DNA of 64,000 nucleotides from Vibrio splendidus (GCF_002873455.1 NZ_MCUN01000007.1:1-64000), one strand, 5' to 3'. Counted from the stretch's first letter, positions 18,920 through 28,460 are shown. Notes: generated by a model not told the origin, from the letters alone. Numbers and translations are program-made.

Positions 18920-19666
18920 ATGGAACTAAAAGTAGATACCCATACCCACACATACGCTAGTGGTCATGCTTACAGCACGCTGATCGAAAACGCTAAGTCG
19001 GCAAAGCAAAATGGTTTAGCTATGTTTTGTACCACCGACCATTCAGAGTCTATGCCGGGCGCTCCACACTATTGGTTTTTCAGTAACCAGCGTGTGCTTC
19101 CTCGTTTTATCGAAGAAGTTGCCATTATCCGTGGTGTAGAGTCGAACATCATGAACACACAGGGTGAAATCGATATCCACCCAAGCGTGGACAAGAACCT
19201 CGATTGGGTGATTGCCAGTTTTCACGAGCCAGTATTTCGCCCTTCGGATGTTGCTACCCATACAGAAGCACTCCTGAATGTGATTAAAGGCGGCCGAATT
19301 GATGCACTTGGTCATTTAGGAAACCCTAATTTTGATTTCGATTTTGAAGCTGTGATTCAATGTGCGGCAGAACATAACGTTGCGATCGAAATTAATAACA
19401 CCACACTCAAAGGCAATAGCCGAGTTGGTAGCGTCGATCGTTGCTATGAAATAGCGAGAATAGCGAAAGCCAAAGGTGCATTTATTACCACAGGAAGTGA
19501 CGCACATTTTTGCGTCGATGTCGGTGGATTAGCTCTTGTGTCTTCACTACTCGATAAAGTAGGTGTGAATTCGAGTAAAGTGATCACTCATTCGCCACAG
19601 CAATTTTTGGCATTTTTAGCATTGCGTGGCCGCCAATCGATTGCCGAGTTTTCGGTATTTGAGTGA
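18920..19666 (+). CDS. ycdX: PHP-domain phosphatase YcdX
   Basis: The 248-residue protein matches the YcdX family end to end. The trinuclear zinc site is visible: H8, H10 and H16 in [11 protein letters not shown], a TTDHSE motif, E in RGVESN, FHEP, GHLGNP and the final GSDAHF. It is probably a phosphatase linked to surface motility in E. coli, with an unknown physiological substrate. It stands alone between the GGDEF cyclase and cytochrome b562 genes. Confidence 0.9.
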   Translation: MELKVDTHTHTYASGHAYSTLIENAKSAKQNGLAMFCTTDHSESMPGAPHYWFFSNQRVLPRFIEEVAIIRGVESNIMNTQGEIDIHPSVDKNLDWVIASFHEPVFRPSDVATHTEALLNVIKGGRIDALGHLGNPNFDFDFEAVIQCAAEHNVAIEINNTTLKGNSRVGSVDRCYEIARIAKAKGAFITTGSDAHFCVDVGGLALVSSLLDKVGVNSSKVITHSPQQFLAFLALRGRQSIAEFSVFE

Positions 19667-19843
19667 TGGAACACCCGTTACTTGTTACTTTTTAGAAATT
19701 GGTTAGCTAGCTAGTTTGCATTTCGACACAATCAATTTTTGTGCCCGACGGATTTTTGTATACACTAGCCGAAAACAATAAAGTCGAAGTGCCACAATAA
19801 CGATGGTGCTATCTTCAAAGTCATCGCTTCACCTGGAGAAACA

Positions 19844-20239
19844 ATGAAAACTCGCTCAATCCTTTTATCTGGCTTAATCGCTGCTTCGCTATTGTCTGGC
19901 AACGCTTTTGCTAATGTTGACCTTAAGAAAAACATGCAAGAAATGAAGCTTGCATTTAAACAAGCGGCAGAAGCTCAAAACATTGAAGAGATGCAAAAGC
20001 CTATCGTACGTATCGACACGTTAGTTGCTGAGCTCAAAACGGGTGTTTACCCAATTGAGAAAGAACAACACTTCATGGAAGGTTTCAAAAAGATCAGTGC
20101 ATCGATTGATAGCATTGAGAAGAAGCTAGACCAAGGTGAATTTGAATCTGCACAGCAAGAGCTTCGTACTATCGATGGCCTTCGTGAAGAGTATCACGAG
20201 AAACGTAATCCAAGTATTTGGAGCAAGATCTTCGGTTAA
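19844..20239 (+). CDS. cybC: Periplasmic cytochrome b562
   Basis: 131 residues with a signal peptide (about 1-23, cleaved at NAFA-NVD). The mature protein is a four-helix bundle as in cytochrome b562. The axial Met is in DLKKNMQEM near the mature N-terminus, and the axial His is in EEYHEKR near the C-terminus. It carries a short extra tail (NPSIWSKIFG) after the haem histidine and lacks the c-type Cys motif of cytochrome c'. It carries electrons in the periplasm with an unknown partner. A strong terminator follows. Confidence 0.82.
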   Translation: MKTRSILLSGLIAASLLSGNAFANVDLKKNMQEMKLAFKQAAEAQNIEEMQKPIVRIDTLVAELKTGVYPIEKEQHFMEGFKKISASIDSIEKKLDQGEFESAQQELRTIDGLREEYHEKRNPSIWSKIFG

Positions 20240-20266
20240 ATTGCTAATCAATTTAGTTAGCTTGCT

Positions 20267-20296
20267 AGATACGTATTAAAGAGATACGTATCAAAG
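20267..20296 (+). repeat. 15-bp direct tandem repeat, two units
   Basis: AGATACGTATTAAAG (20267-20281) and AGATACGTATCAAAG (20282-20296) match at 14 of 15 positions. They lie 27 bases after the cytochrome b562 stop and before its terminator. Confidence 0.85.
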
Positions 20297-20321
20297 AGCA
20301 AAACCTTGAGATTTGATTTCT

Positions 20322-20374
20322 AAAACGTCGCCTTACACTATTCTTTTTAAGAGGGTGTAAGGCGGCGTTTTTTA
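20322..20374 (+). terminator. Strong terminator after cytochrome b562
   Basis: The long stem AAACG-CGCCTTACAC pairs with GTGTAAGGCG-CGTTT, with about a 16-base loop and a T-run. Confidence 0.88.
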
Positions 20375-20581
20375 TTGTCTTTTTTCTAAACAGTTTACTG
20401 CTATTTTCTAGACATGTTACTGCTAATAGGTGCGTAACATTCTTTTGGCTCTTTCGTTGTAACCAGTTTTTAACGAAAAAGAGTGTGCGTTAGCTTCAAT
20501 TTTTTAACCTGATGTTAATCTTTACGTTTACCTATATAACAAGTGCCTCATAATAAGGGAAATTTATAAAGATTAGGAATA

Positions 20582-20932
20582 ATGCGCCGAACTTCGTTCA
20601 ACTTCTCCATGTTACTTGCTACAGCATTAAGCTGGGCGCTAGTAACGTTAATGCCTGTTATCAATGCTCATGGTAATAGTGCGGGAGTGTGGGCGTCGTT
20701 ATGTACGGTTAACGGCTTTGAACTGGTTCAAATTGAAGAAGGTGAACCCAATACCCACAAAGGTAAGCCGTGTCCCTTCAGCCATTTTTCCACGTTTCAC
20801 CAAGATGAACTTCCAACTACACTACTGACAACTCGACTGAGTTCTATTGTCTCAGACAGCTACGCTTTTTTGGCTCTAAGCGAACGCTATACGAGGCAAG
20901 CCCCGCGTGGCCCTCCCTTTGATATTGCTTAA
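20582..20932 (+). CDS. DUF2946-like small exported protein
   Basis: The 116-residue protein has an N-terminal hydrophobic signal (about 8-30), a W-A-S-L-C-T-V-N-G segment, a CPFSHF segment and a C-terminal R-G-P-P. These are hallmarks of DUF2946, usually found next to TonB-dependent receptors, PepSY proteins or copper genes. It precedes a PepSY membrane protein in the same direction with an 111-base gap, so shared transcription is likely. The function is unknown, but metal or haem/siderophore handling is suggested by the neighbourhood only. Confidence 0.65.
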   Translation: MRRTSFNFSMLLATALSWALVTLMPVINAHGNSAGVWASLCTVNGFELVQIEEGEPNTHKGKPCPFSHFSTFHQDELPTTLLTTRLSSIVSDSYAFLALSERYTRQAPRGPPFDIA

Positions 20933-21043
20933 ACCTAACCCACTAAAATAATTAAAAAATAAAGTATTAAGTAAAGTTAAACATGCTCAGATTACTTTCT
21001 GATTTTTCAGAAGGTATGTTTGCGTGTGTCAAAGGAAATAATA

Positions 21044-22579
21044 ATGTTGAGAAATGAATCTCAAGATACTGCGAAAGCACAAGCTAATTCGCAGTCTAAA
21101 AGCAGTGCAACAACCGGTTCGGAAACCAATATAAAAAGCAAAGACCGCAATAAAACTCTTTACTTCCTCACTTGGCGCTGGCACTTCTATGCTGGGCTAT
21201 TCGTTATCCCATTTATGTTGATGTTGAGTATTACTGGTTTGGTGATGCTGTTTGACGATGAAATCGAACTTGCTTTCCATCAAGATGCGATTGAAATTGC
21301 GGTATCGGGCGAACCGATCAAGGTGTCACAACAATTAGTGGCCGTACAAAATCAATACCCACAAGGTACGGTGACACAGTTTGTACCTAGTAAAACGCCG
21401 GATCTGGCTAACCGTTTTTCGGTAGCACTTGAAGATGGAGCGTCTATTTTTGCAACCGTGAATCAATATACAGGCGAAGTGGTCGGAGAAATTCCACGAA
21501 CTGACAGCCTTTACCAACTGGCGAATGACATTCATGGCACCTTGTTAATCGGTGATTGGGGCGACTATCTGATTGAGGTTGCGATAAGTTTATCCATTCT
21601 ATTGTTAGTAAGTGGTATTTACTTATGGCTACCAAGAGATAACGCAAGCCGTGCCGGTTTTCTTAAGCTGAGAGTCTCATCTGGGCCACGCGTTCTCATG
21701 CGTGATTTACATGCGAACATCGGTGGCACGCTATCGCTTGTTTTGTTGTTGTTTATCTTGTCTGGCTTGGCATGGACGGGGTTTTGGGGCGGTAAACTTG
21801 TTCAAGCGTGGAGCACTTTCCCTGCTCAAATGTGGGACGATATTCCTTTGTCGGATAAGACACACGCTTCCCTCAACCATGGCTCAGAAGAAGAGCTTCC
21901 TTGGAACCTAGAGCAAACTCCACTGCCTTTGTCTCAAGATAAGCCAGCAGAACATGTCCACCAAGTAGAAGAAGCGTCTGAAGCTCATGATCATTCTAAG
22001 ATGGGTGAAGACCACTCTCAGCATGTGTTGTTAGCTAGTAGCTTCGAGATTGATGACGTTATTGAAAAGGCACACTTACTTGGCTTTACACAGTACAAGG
22101 TGAATTTCCCGCGTTCAGAAACGGGTGTTTACACCGTGACAGCTAATACCATGGGGGGCGATATCATAGACCCAACTCAGGATCGCACTACTCACCTAGA
22201 CCAATACTCAGGTCGTATTCTAGGAGAGGTGACTTGGCAAGATTACAACTTCATTGCCAAGACATTAGCGGTTGGTATTTCATTACACCAAGGCGATATC
22301 AGCATCATCAATAAGCTTTTGAATGCTCTGTTCTGTTTGGCGTTCGTTGTTGTGTCGGTGACGGGCGGAGTAATGTGGTGGATGCGCAGACCTTCAGGCC
22401 AAAGCAAGCTTGGAACACCACCCAAGTTTGGCGATGCTGGCTTATGGAAAGCAGGCTTGGTGACCGTGGTGGTTATTTCGGTGCTATTTCCACTGGCGGG
22501 TGCGACTATCGTGACAGCAATGTTATTAGATTGGTTACTATTTTCACGCGTTAATAAACTCAAAACAGTGTTGAGCTAA
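21044..22579 (+). CDS. PepSY-associated membrane protein (siderophore/iron-reductase type)
   Basis: 511 residues from ATG 21044, selected for AAAGGA 7 bases upstream over the TTG at 21020. It has the PepSY_TM architecture: a first helix at about 46-70, periplasmic PepSY segments, central helices near 180-250, a further periplasmic part and two to three C-terminal helices. A His-rich loop at about 303-328 (HVHQV, HDHSK, DHSQHV) could bind metal. Related proteins are thought to reduce ferric siderophores or assist metal uptake at the inner membrane. The DUF2946 gene upstream supports a metal-linked role. A hairpin terminator follows. Confidence 0.8.
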   Translation: MLRNESQDTAKAQANSQSKSSATTGSETNIKSKDRNKTLYFLTWRWHFYAGLFVIPFMLMLSITGLVMLFDDEIELAFHQDAIEIAVSGEPIKVSQQLVAVQNQYPQGTVTQFVPSKTPDLANRFSVALEDGASIFATVNQYTGEVVGEIPRTDSLYQLANDIHGTLLIGDWGDYLIEVAISLSILLLVSGIYLWLPRDNASRAGFLKLRVSSGPRVLMRDLHANIGGTLSLVLLLFILSGLAWTGFWGGKLVQAWSTFPAQMWDDIPLSDKTHASLNHGSEEELPWNLEQTPLPLSQDKPAEHVHQVEEASEAHDHSKMGEDHSQHVLLASSFEIDDVIEKAHLLGFTQYKVNFPRSETGVYTVTANTMGGDIIDPTQDRTTHLDQYSGRILGEVTWQDYNFIAKTLAVGISLHQGDISIINKLLNALFCLAFVVVSVTGGVMWWMRRPSGQSKLGTPPKFGDAGLWKAGLVTVVVISVLFPLAGATIVTAMLLDWLLFSRVNKLKTVLS

Positions 22580-22589
22580 CTAATATCTG

Positions 22590-22624
22590 AACTGACCTTC
22601 TCTATTTGAGAGGTCAGTTTCTTT
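22590..22624 (+). terminator. Terminator after the PepSY gene
   Basis: The stem AACTGACC(T)TCTC / GAGAGGTCAGTT with a 5-base loop, one bulge and a T-rich tail. Confidence 0.75.
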
Positions 22625-22661
22625 AATCTGGCGAGGGCTTCTTTTTGTTAGGGAGACTTTA

Positions 22662-22712
22662 GACTTGATACAACTCTATACTTGACACAGATCTAGATTT
22701 GATAAAGCTCTA
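22662..22712. repeat. 17-bp degenerate tandem repeat, three units, spanning the VOC gene stop
   Basis: Units GACTTGATACAACTCTA (22662-22678), TACTTGACACAGATCTA (22679-22695) and GATTTGATAAAGCTCTA (22696-22712). The third unit encodes the last codons of the minus-strand VOC gene, and the stop codon is the end of the second unit. Confidence 0.85.
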
Positions 22713-23076
22713 GTGGCAGGCCATCTGGGTCTGCAAAAAACGTAAATGATCGACCCGTAAACTCATCAACCCGAATCGGTTCGACTTCAATCCCTTGTTC
22801 TTCTAAATAGCTTTTAACCTTTTGAACGTCATCAACACAAAAGGCTAAATGTCTCAGACCTCGAGCTTCTGGAAAGCTTGGTCTTTCAGGTGCGTCAGGG
22901 AAGCTGAATAATTCTATTTGAGCGCCATTAGGCAGCGCCAAGTCGAGCTTATACGACTGACGTGCTTCACGATAATTCTCAGCAATTACCTCAAGCTTTA
23001 AAATCTCAGTGTAAAAGCGTTTAGAGACTTCGTAGTCTGAGCAAATAATGGCGGCGTGGTGTATTCCTTTTAGCAT
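22693..23076 (-). CDS. yaeR: VOC-family protein YaeR-like (glyoxalase-type)
   Basis: The 127-residue protein matches E. coli YaeR in order and length. Visible are IHHAAIICSDYEVSKRFY, YREARQSYKLDLAL, IELFSFPDAPERPS, GLRHLAFCVDD and FFADPDGLPLELY. Metal ligands of the VOC fold are visible (N-terminal His, central E and H, C-terminal E). The reaction is not known. It is the second gene of a pair: its ATG overlaps the stop of the upstream LysR gene as ATGA, so translation is coupled. Confidence 0.85.
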   Translation of the reverse strand: MLKGIHHAAIICSDYEVSKRFYTEILKLEVIAENYREARQSYKLDLALPNGAQIELFSFPDAPERPSFPEARGLRHLAFCVDDVQKVKSYLEEQGIEVEPIRVDEFTGRSFTFFADPDGLPLELYQI

Positions 23077-24008
23077 CAGTTTATTTCCCCTGCCAACTTA
23101 TCACCCAAGTGTTCCATGGCGTAATCAATGAACACACGCAGTCGAGCAGGCATGTACTTAGTTTGAGCAAACTGCATCGCGATTGCACCATGGTAATTAC
23201 TTTTGATGGTCCAATCTTCCAATACCTGCACAACTGAGCCTTCTACCAATGCATCTTGAATAACGAAGTCATGGAAAATACCTACGCCAAGCCCTTCTTT
23301 AACACCCTTTAGTCTCATCTGAGAATGGTTAACTGCGTAACGTCCGCTTACTGGGACCATGTGAAATTCATCATCTTTGAGAAAATCCCAAATGTGGTCT
23401 TTGTCTGTCTCTGCAAGATACAAACAATCGTGTTCAGACAGCTCGGTAGGGTGGTGAGGAATTCCTTTCGCTTCTAAATAGTTAGGGCTTGCACACAACA
23501 CGAGGTTTGTTTTCCCTAACTCTTTCAGTACCAAGCTTTCGTCGGGTTTATCGGTAAGGCGGAAAGCGATGTCGATGCCTTGACGTAAAATATCGATGTC
23601 GCCATCAGCCGCTCTCAATTTAAGTTGGATCTCAGGATACTGATTCAAAAATGGAACAACGAAAGGCTGCAACACCGAGTTCAAGAATGCCTCTGGTGCC
23701 GCTACCGTTATGGACCCTGCGGGTTCAGTATGGTCTGAGGTAGACAGTTCAACGGCCTGTTGCGCCGCATTAATCATAACCACGCTCTGGTCGTAAACCA
23801 ATTGACCCGCTTGGGTGATGATAAGGGTACGAGTGGTTCGTTCAAACAGTTTCACCGATAGCGCTTTTTCCAAGCGAGTGATGAGCTTACTCAAGGCTGA
23901 TGGCGTCACGCTCAACTGTTTTGCTGCAGCCGTAAAACTACCTTCGTTTACCACTAAAATGAAGGAGGCGAGATCTGGAAGTAAAGCAATCAGTTTTGGG
24001 TTGATCAT
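23076..24008 (-). CDS. LysR-family regulator coupled to a VOC gene
   Basis: 310 residues from ATG 24008 (MINPKLIALLPDL), the start that fits LysR alignments. A 23-residue upstream extension to 24077 lacks support. The DNA-binding winged helix lies at about 7-65 (GSFTAAAKQLSVTPSALSKLI), followed by a LysR substrate domain. Its stop overlaps the next gene's start by ATGA, an unusual arrangement because LysR regulators more often face their targets divergently. The divergent MFS transporter at 24283 is the other likely target. Confidence 0.85.
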   Translation of the reverse strand: MINPKLIALLPDLASFILVVNEGSFTAAAKQLSVTPSALSKLITRLEKALSVKLFERTTRTLIITQAGQLVYDQSVVMINAAQQAVELSTSDHTEPAGSITVAAPEAFLNSVLQPFVVPFLNQYPEIQLKLRAADGDIDILRQGIDIAFRLTDKPDESLVLKELGKTNLVLCASPNYLEAKGIPHHPTELSEHDCLYLAETDKDHIWDFLKDDEFHMVPVSGRYAVNHSQMRLKGVKEGLGVGIFHDFVIQDALVEGSVVQVLEDWTIKSNYHGAIAMQFAQTKYMPARLRVFIDYAMEHLGDKLAGEIN

Positions 24009-24282
24009 AACGTTCTTTGCTGGGTTGTTTGGAGGGAGAATCCTAAGAATAGATGAGCGCTTGTTACCTCTACCCATTCCTTTAATACCTCAATCATACG
24101 TGAAACGGCATTTAATATTAAGTGCCGTGTTATCTATGGTTTTTCGGATCTTTTCATTACGTGGTAAGCACGACCTGCTATGTTTTATAAAAAACAGCTT
24201 TGAGAGCTTTATTTATACAATGATATACATATACTGAATCAATAGTTTTATGTAAATCATTGAGTTAGATAAAGGGAGTTAT

Positions 24283-25527
24283 ATGGAACAACCAGAAAGC
24301 CTATTTCAGAAACAAAGAGTAAAAAGGTTTAATTTTTCTATTTGGACCGTATTAACCGGAACTCTACTCGCTCGTACGAGTTACTTTATGGCTTGGCCAT
24401 TTCTGATTGTGTTTCTTTATGAAGATTATGGTGCATCGGCAATAGAAGTGGGCATGATGCTCGCCACTTCAGCTGTCGTTGGTGCTGGAGCTGGGCTCTA
24501 TTCGGGTTATATCTCCGATAAACTGGGTCGAAAGTGGGTCATGGTACTTGGAAGCTGGGTTGCCGCTATTGCTTATTCGGGTATTGGCATTGCCAACGAG
24601 ATTTGGCAGTTCTATGTTTTGATCATGATGACAGGCCTTATGAGGCCGATGATTGAAGCACCAGCTAAAGCTGTGATTGGCGATAATCTAGACGATTTAA
24701 AAGATCGTGAACTGGCGCTGAACGTTCGTTACTTCTTATTAAATTTAGGTGGAGCTTTGGGTCCGCTTATTGGTATTACATTGGCGCTCGCGCATCCACA
24801 AAACCTCTTTTTTGTTGCGGGTTTTACCTACGTTGTCTACGGTTTTTGGTTACTGGTCGGTATCGAAAGAAAGGGAACGTTTACTAAGCCAGATACCTCA
24901 CAACTTCCCAATTTTACGGCAACATTAAGCGTGATCCGCAAAGATAATATTTTTGTTAAGTTGATGATTGCCAATTTTATTATGATGTTTGTTTATGCTC
25001 AAGTAGAGTCATCGATTCCACAAGTTATTGTCCGTTCATCAATAAGCGATGCTGCTCATTTAATTGCGAGTTTAGTACTGGTTAATACCTTAACCATTAT
25101 TGTGTTTCAATTTCCAATGTTGAAGTGGTTTGAACATGTTCCTTTATTTGTACGTACGCGAATCGGAATGTCATTGATGGCGTTGGCCCAAGTCGGCTTT
25201 CTATTTACACCTAGCGATTGGGCTCTAGGTTGGGGAATGGCTTGTTTTATATTAAGTTTGGGAGAAGTCATTGCATTTCCAACGCTTAACGTTCAAATCG
25301 ATCGTATGGCGCCTCCCCATTTACGAGGTTCCTACTTTGGCGCTGCAGCACTTTATTCACTTGGTTTTGCGATTGCACCGTTAATGGGTGGAGTGGTTAT
25401 TGAATTGTTGAGTCCAGCTTGGTTATTCGCAGTCTGTTTTGGATTATGTTTAGTGATGATCTGGTTGTACTGGCTCGCAGAGCACACTGAAGATACTGTG
25501 GAAAGAGCCCCAATCACACAAAACTAG
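24283..25527 (+). CDS. MFS transporter (drug-efflux-like)
   Basis: 414 residues with about twelve membrane helices and the MFS motif A loop GYISDKLGRKW between helices 2 and 3. The start has AAAGGGAG upstream at good spacing. It is distantly like multidrug efflux proteins such as MdtH. No substrate can be inferred. It lies divergent from the LysR-VOC pair with about 270 bases between, so that regulator may control it. Confidence 0.8.
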   Translation: MEQPESLFQKQRVKRFNFSIWTVLTGTLLARTSYFMAWPFLIVFLYEDYGASAIEVGMMLATSAVVGAGAGLYSGYISDKLGRKWVMVLGSWVAAIAYSGIGIANEIWQFYVLIMMTGLMRPMIEAPAKAVIGDNLDDLKDRELALNVRYFLLNLGGALGPLIGITLALAHPQNLFFVAGFTYVVYGFWLLVGIERKGTFTKPDTSQLPNFTATLSVIRKDNIFVKLMIANFIMMFVYAQVESSIPQVIVRSSISDAAHLIASLVLVNTLTIIVFQFPMLKWFEHVPLFVRTRIGMSLMALAQVGFLFTPSDWALGWGMACFILSLGEVIAFPTLNVQIDRMAPPHLRGSYFGAAALYSLGFAIAPLMGGVVIELLSPAWLFAVCFGLCLVMIWLYWLAEHTEDTVERAPITQN

Positions 25528-26024
25528 ATGTCATGGTCTGGTATTGTCGAGAGATCGCATAAGGCCATGGGTAAGCGAAATTTTTCTTAATAACTGAGGG
25601 AGTAACGTCTGTAATTACAAGAAGAACTTGCAGATATTCTCTCTACGTCTTTCTGCATCTTTCAGTGTAAAAGCATGGATGATGACCATACCTGTTACAA
25701 ATATCTTTTGTTTTGCCACTCCCAAGCGAAACCGTCCTACCACTAATGACTTCGCCATCTTCAAAAAAACATTCAGTGTTCGCATTTACTTTTGGTTGAT
25801 ATAAACAAGTGCGCAAAGCATAGACAGAGCCTCATTGAACAACTGACCAGACTAAGTTATTGACCTAACACCTAGTGCCAAAAGGAGAGCGTAATTTGGT
25901 GGGATGTGTGACTAGAATCAAAAAATGAAAATCAATTAGTGCCTGTGATTCATTAATGTTTTTCCAAGTAGAGGGATAATCGAAAGGGGGATGTTCAACT
26001 AGAATAGAGGTATAAGTTTTACAG

Positions 26025-26053
26025 TGTAAATGATCGAATTGAAATCGTTTACA
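26025..26053. promoter_or_regulatory. Inverted repeat overlapping the kbl promoter: candidate operator
   Basis: The arms TGTAAATGAT (26025-26034) and ATCGTTTACA (26044-26053) pair at 9 of 10 positions around a 9-base spacer. The right arm covers the -35 to spacer region of the likely promoter, which suits a repressor site. TGTAAA/TTTACA half-sites recall TyrR boxes, but the spacing (17 instead of 6) does not fit. Confidence 0.5.
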
Positions 26054-26066
26054 TCCCCTACATAAT
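26039..26066 (+). promoter_or_regulatory. Candidate sigma-70 promoter of kbl-tdh
   Basis: TTGAAA at 26039-26044 and CATAAT at 26061-26066 are separated by 16 bases. They lie about 45 bases before the kbl start. Confidence 0.5.
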
Positions 26067-26110
26067 GCGGCGCGCGATGCTGCTGAATAATAACTAGGAA
26101 GGAATAGACA

Positions 26111-27304
26111 ATGTCTTCTGCATTTTACCAACAGATTCAAACTCAAATCGAAGAAGTTAAAGAAGAAGGTCTTTACAAGTCTGAGCGCATTATCACTTCT
26201 GCTCAAAAAGCAGCGGTTTCTATCTCGACGGGTGAAGAAGTGCTAAACTTCTGTGCAAACAACTACTTAGGTCTTGCTAACCATCCTGCTCTTATCGAAG
26301 CTGCTAAAGATGGTATGGATCAGCACGGTTTTGGTATGGCTTCAGTACGTTTCATCTGTGGTACTCAAGACTCTCACAAAGAACTAGAGCAAAAGCTATC
26401 TACGTTCCTTGGTAAAGAAGACACTATTCTTTACACATCTTGTTTTGATGCAAACGCTGGCCTATTCGAAACGATTCTAGGCAAAGAAGACGCAATCATC
26501 TCTGACGCTCTAAACCACGCATCTATCATCGATGGTGTTCGTTTGTGTAAAGCAATGCGCTTCCGTTACTCGAATAACAATATGGAAGAGCTAGAGCAAC
26601 AACTTATCGCAGCTAAAGAAGCGGGCGCTCGTCACACGCTTATCGTAACTGACGGTGTGTTCTCAATGGACGGCGTAGTTGCTAACCTTCCTGCTATTTG
26701 TGATCTTGCTGACAAGTACGGCGCACTAGTGATGGTTGATGACTCTCACGCAGTTGGCTTCATGGGCGAAAACGGCGCAGGTACTCACGAGTTCCACAAT
26801 GTTGTAGACCGTATCGACATCATCACAGGTACGCTTGGTAAAGCAATGGGTGGCGCTTCAGGCGGTTACACTTCTGGTAAGAAAGAAGTGATCGACTGGC
26901 TACGTCAGCGTTCTCGTCCATACCTATTCTCTAACTCTGTTGCACCAGCAATCGTATCTGCGTCTATTCGTGTTCTAGATCTTCTAGCGGAATCTGGCGA
27001 CCTACGTACTCAACTATGGGAAAACTCTGCTCACTTCCGTACTCGTATGGAAGCAGCTGGTTTCACTATGGGCGGTGCCGATCACGCAATCATCCCAATC
27101 ATGCTAGGTGATGCAAAAGTAGCGGCTGAATTCGCAGAACGTGCACTAGAGAAAGGCATCTACGTAGTAGGTTTCTCTTTCCCAGTAGTACCAAAAGGCC
27201 AAGCTCGTATCCGTACGCAAATGTCTGCTGCACACTCTCGTGAGCAACTGGATCGTGCAATTGATGCGTTCATCCAAGTTGGTAAAGACATGGCTATCAT
27301 CTAA
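26111..27304 (+). CDS. kbl: Glycine C-acetyltransferase (2-amino-3-ketobutyrate CoA ligase)
   Basis: The 397-residue PLP enzyme converts 2-amino-3-ketobutyrate and CoA to glycine and acetyl-CoA, the second step of threonine breakdown. Visible motifs are [13 protein letters not shown], the [10 protein letters not shown] loop that holds PLP, and [15 protein letters not shown] with the Schiff-base lysine. The length equals E. coli Kbl. An AAGGAA Shine-Dalgarno is present. Codon use is strongly biased (CGT, GGT, ATC, AAC), unlike most neighbours, which suggests high expression. The first gene of the kbl-tdh operon. Confidence 0.95.
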   Translation: MSSAFYQQIQTQIEEVKEEGLYKSERIITSAQKAAVSISTGEEVLNFCANNYLGLANHPALIEAAKDGMDQHGFGMASVRFICGTQDSHKELEQKLSTFLGKEDTILYTSCFDANAGLFETILGKEDAIISDALNHASIIDGVRLCKAMRFRYSNNNMEELEQQLIAAKEAGARHTLIVTDGVFSMDGVVANLPAICDLADKYGALVMVDDSHAVGFMGENGAGTHEFHNVVDRIDIITGTLGKAMGGASGGYTSGKKEVIDWLRQRSRPYLFSNSVAPAIVSASIRVLDLLAESGDLRTQLWENSAHFRTRMEAAGFTMGGADHAIIPIMLGDAKVAAEFAERALEKGIYVVGFSFPVVPKGQARIRTQMSAAHSREQLDRAIDAFIQVGKDMAII

Positions 27305-27363
27305 TTCTTGCTGTTTGATAAAACCAACAGCTAACAGAACATAGATAACAATAAGATTTTGAT

Positions 27364-27386
27364 TCTCGCCTTACAGTTAGGCGAGA
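27364..27386 (+). promoter_or_regulatory. Intercistronic hairpin before tdh
   Basis: A perfect 8-bp stem (TCTCGCCT/AGGCGAGA) with a 7-base loop ends 16 bases before the tdh start. There is no T-run, so it is more likely an RNA stability or processing element than a terminator. A weaker GCTGTT/AACAGC stem lies at 27310-27331. Confidence 0.6.
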
Positions 27387-27402
27387 TGAACTGGATAACA
27401 TT

Positions 27403-28434
27403 ATGAAAATTAAAGCACTTTCTAAACTTAAGCCTGAAGAAGGCATTTGGATGACCGAGGTTGAAAAACCTGAAATGGGTCATAATGATCTTCTTATCCG
27501 TATTAAGAAAACCGCAATTTGTGGTACAGACGTACATATCTACAACTGGGATGAGTGGTCACAAAATACAATCCCAGTACCTATGGTAGTAGGTCACGAA
27601 TACGTGGGTGAAGTTGTTGGCATCGGCCAAGAAGTTCGTGGTTTTGAAATCGGCGACCGTGTATCTGGCGAAGGCCATATCACATGTGGTCACTGTCGTA
27701 ACTGTCGTGGCGGCCGTACTCACCTTTGTCGTAACACAACAGGTGTTGGTGTAAACCGCACTGGTGCGTTCTCTGAGTTCCTTGTGATCCCAGCGTTCAA
27801 CGCGTTTAAGATCCCTGCAGAAATCTCTGACGATCTAGCATCAATCTTTGACCCGTTTGGTAATGCAGTACACACAGCGCTTTCTTTCGACCTAGTAGGC
27901 GAAGACGTGCTAATCACGGGTGCTGGTCCAATCGGTATCATGGCTGCTGCTGTTGCTAAGCACGTTGGTGCGCGTCACGTAGTAATTACTGATGTAAACG
28001 AATACCGCCTAGATCTTGCTCGTCAAATGGGTGTAACTCGCGCAGTAAACGTGATGGAAGAGAAGCTTGAAGACGTAATGGCTGACCTTGGCATGACTGA
28101 AGGCTTCGATGTAGGCCTAGAAATGTCTGGTAACCCATCTGCGTTCAACAGCATGCTAACTAACATGAACCACGGCGGTAAGATCTCTCTACTAGGAATT
28201 CCACCATCAGATATGGCAGTAGATTGGAACCAAGTAATCTTCAAAGGCCTGGTTATCAAAGGTATCTACGGTCGTGAGATGTTTGAAACTTGGTACAAGA
28301 TGGCAAGCTTGATTCAATCAGGTCTAGATCTAACACCAATCATTACTCACCACTACAAAGTGGACGACTTCCAGAAAGGCTTCGACATGATGCGCTCTGG
28401 TATGTCAGGTAAAGTAATCCTTGATTGGGAATAA
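27403..28434 (+). CDS. tdh: L-threonine 3-dehydrogenase
   Basis: The 343-residue zinc alcohol-dehydrogenase family enzyme oxidises threonine to 2-amino-3-ketobutyrate with NAD+. Visible are the catalytic zinc motif [22 protein letters not shown], the structural zinc cysteines in [15 protein letters not shown], and the Rossmann glycines [10 protein letters not shown]. The length matches E. coli Tdh. It is the second gene of the operon after kbl, with a 98-base spacer holding a hairpin and a terminator afterwards. In Vibrio, Tdh also supplies the aminoacetone precursor of the autoinducer DPO (published for V. cholerae), so the Kbl/Tdh ratio could affect signalling. Confidence 0.95.
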   Translation: MKIKALSKLKPEEGIWMTEVEKPEMGHNDLLIRIKKTAICGTDVHIYNWDEWSQNTIPVPMVVGHEYVGEVVGIGQEVRGFEIGDRVSGEGHITCGHCRNCRGGRTHLCRNTTGVGVNRTGAFSEFLVIPAFNAFKIPAEISDDLASIFDPFGNAVHTALSFDLVGEDVLITGAGPIGIMAAAVAKHVGARHVVITDVNEYRLDLARQMGVTRAVNVMEEKLEDVMADLGMTEGFDVGLEMSGNPSAFNSMLTNMNHGGKISLLGIPPSDMAVDWNQVIFKGLVIKGIYGREMFETWYKMASLIQSGLDLTPIITHHYKVDDFQKGFDMMRSGMSGKVILDWE

Positions 28435-28460
28435 GCTTTAGCTGAGTAACAAGATAATAG

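Larger units (their letters stand above)
25528..26110. other. Long leader region upstream of kbl
   Basis: About 580 bases without a convincing gene. The last 90 bases hold a candidate promoter and operator for kbl-tdh. An opposite-strand reading frame (25865-26206) runs into kbl and has no family features, so I treat it as spurious. Confidence 0.5.

Noticed and set aside
25528-26024. Glycine riboswitch upstream of kbl
   Set aside because: I could not find the conserved aptamer core, and the region shows no tandem helical structure.
26025-26053. TyrR box
   Set aside because: The half-sites fit TGTAAA/TTTACA, but the spacing is 17 rather than 6.
25865-26206. 113-residue minus-strand frame upstream of kbl
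   Set aside because: It overlaps the kbl start and promoter, lacks a Shine-Dalgarno and has no family features.
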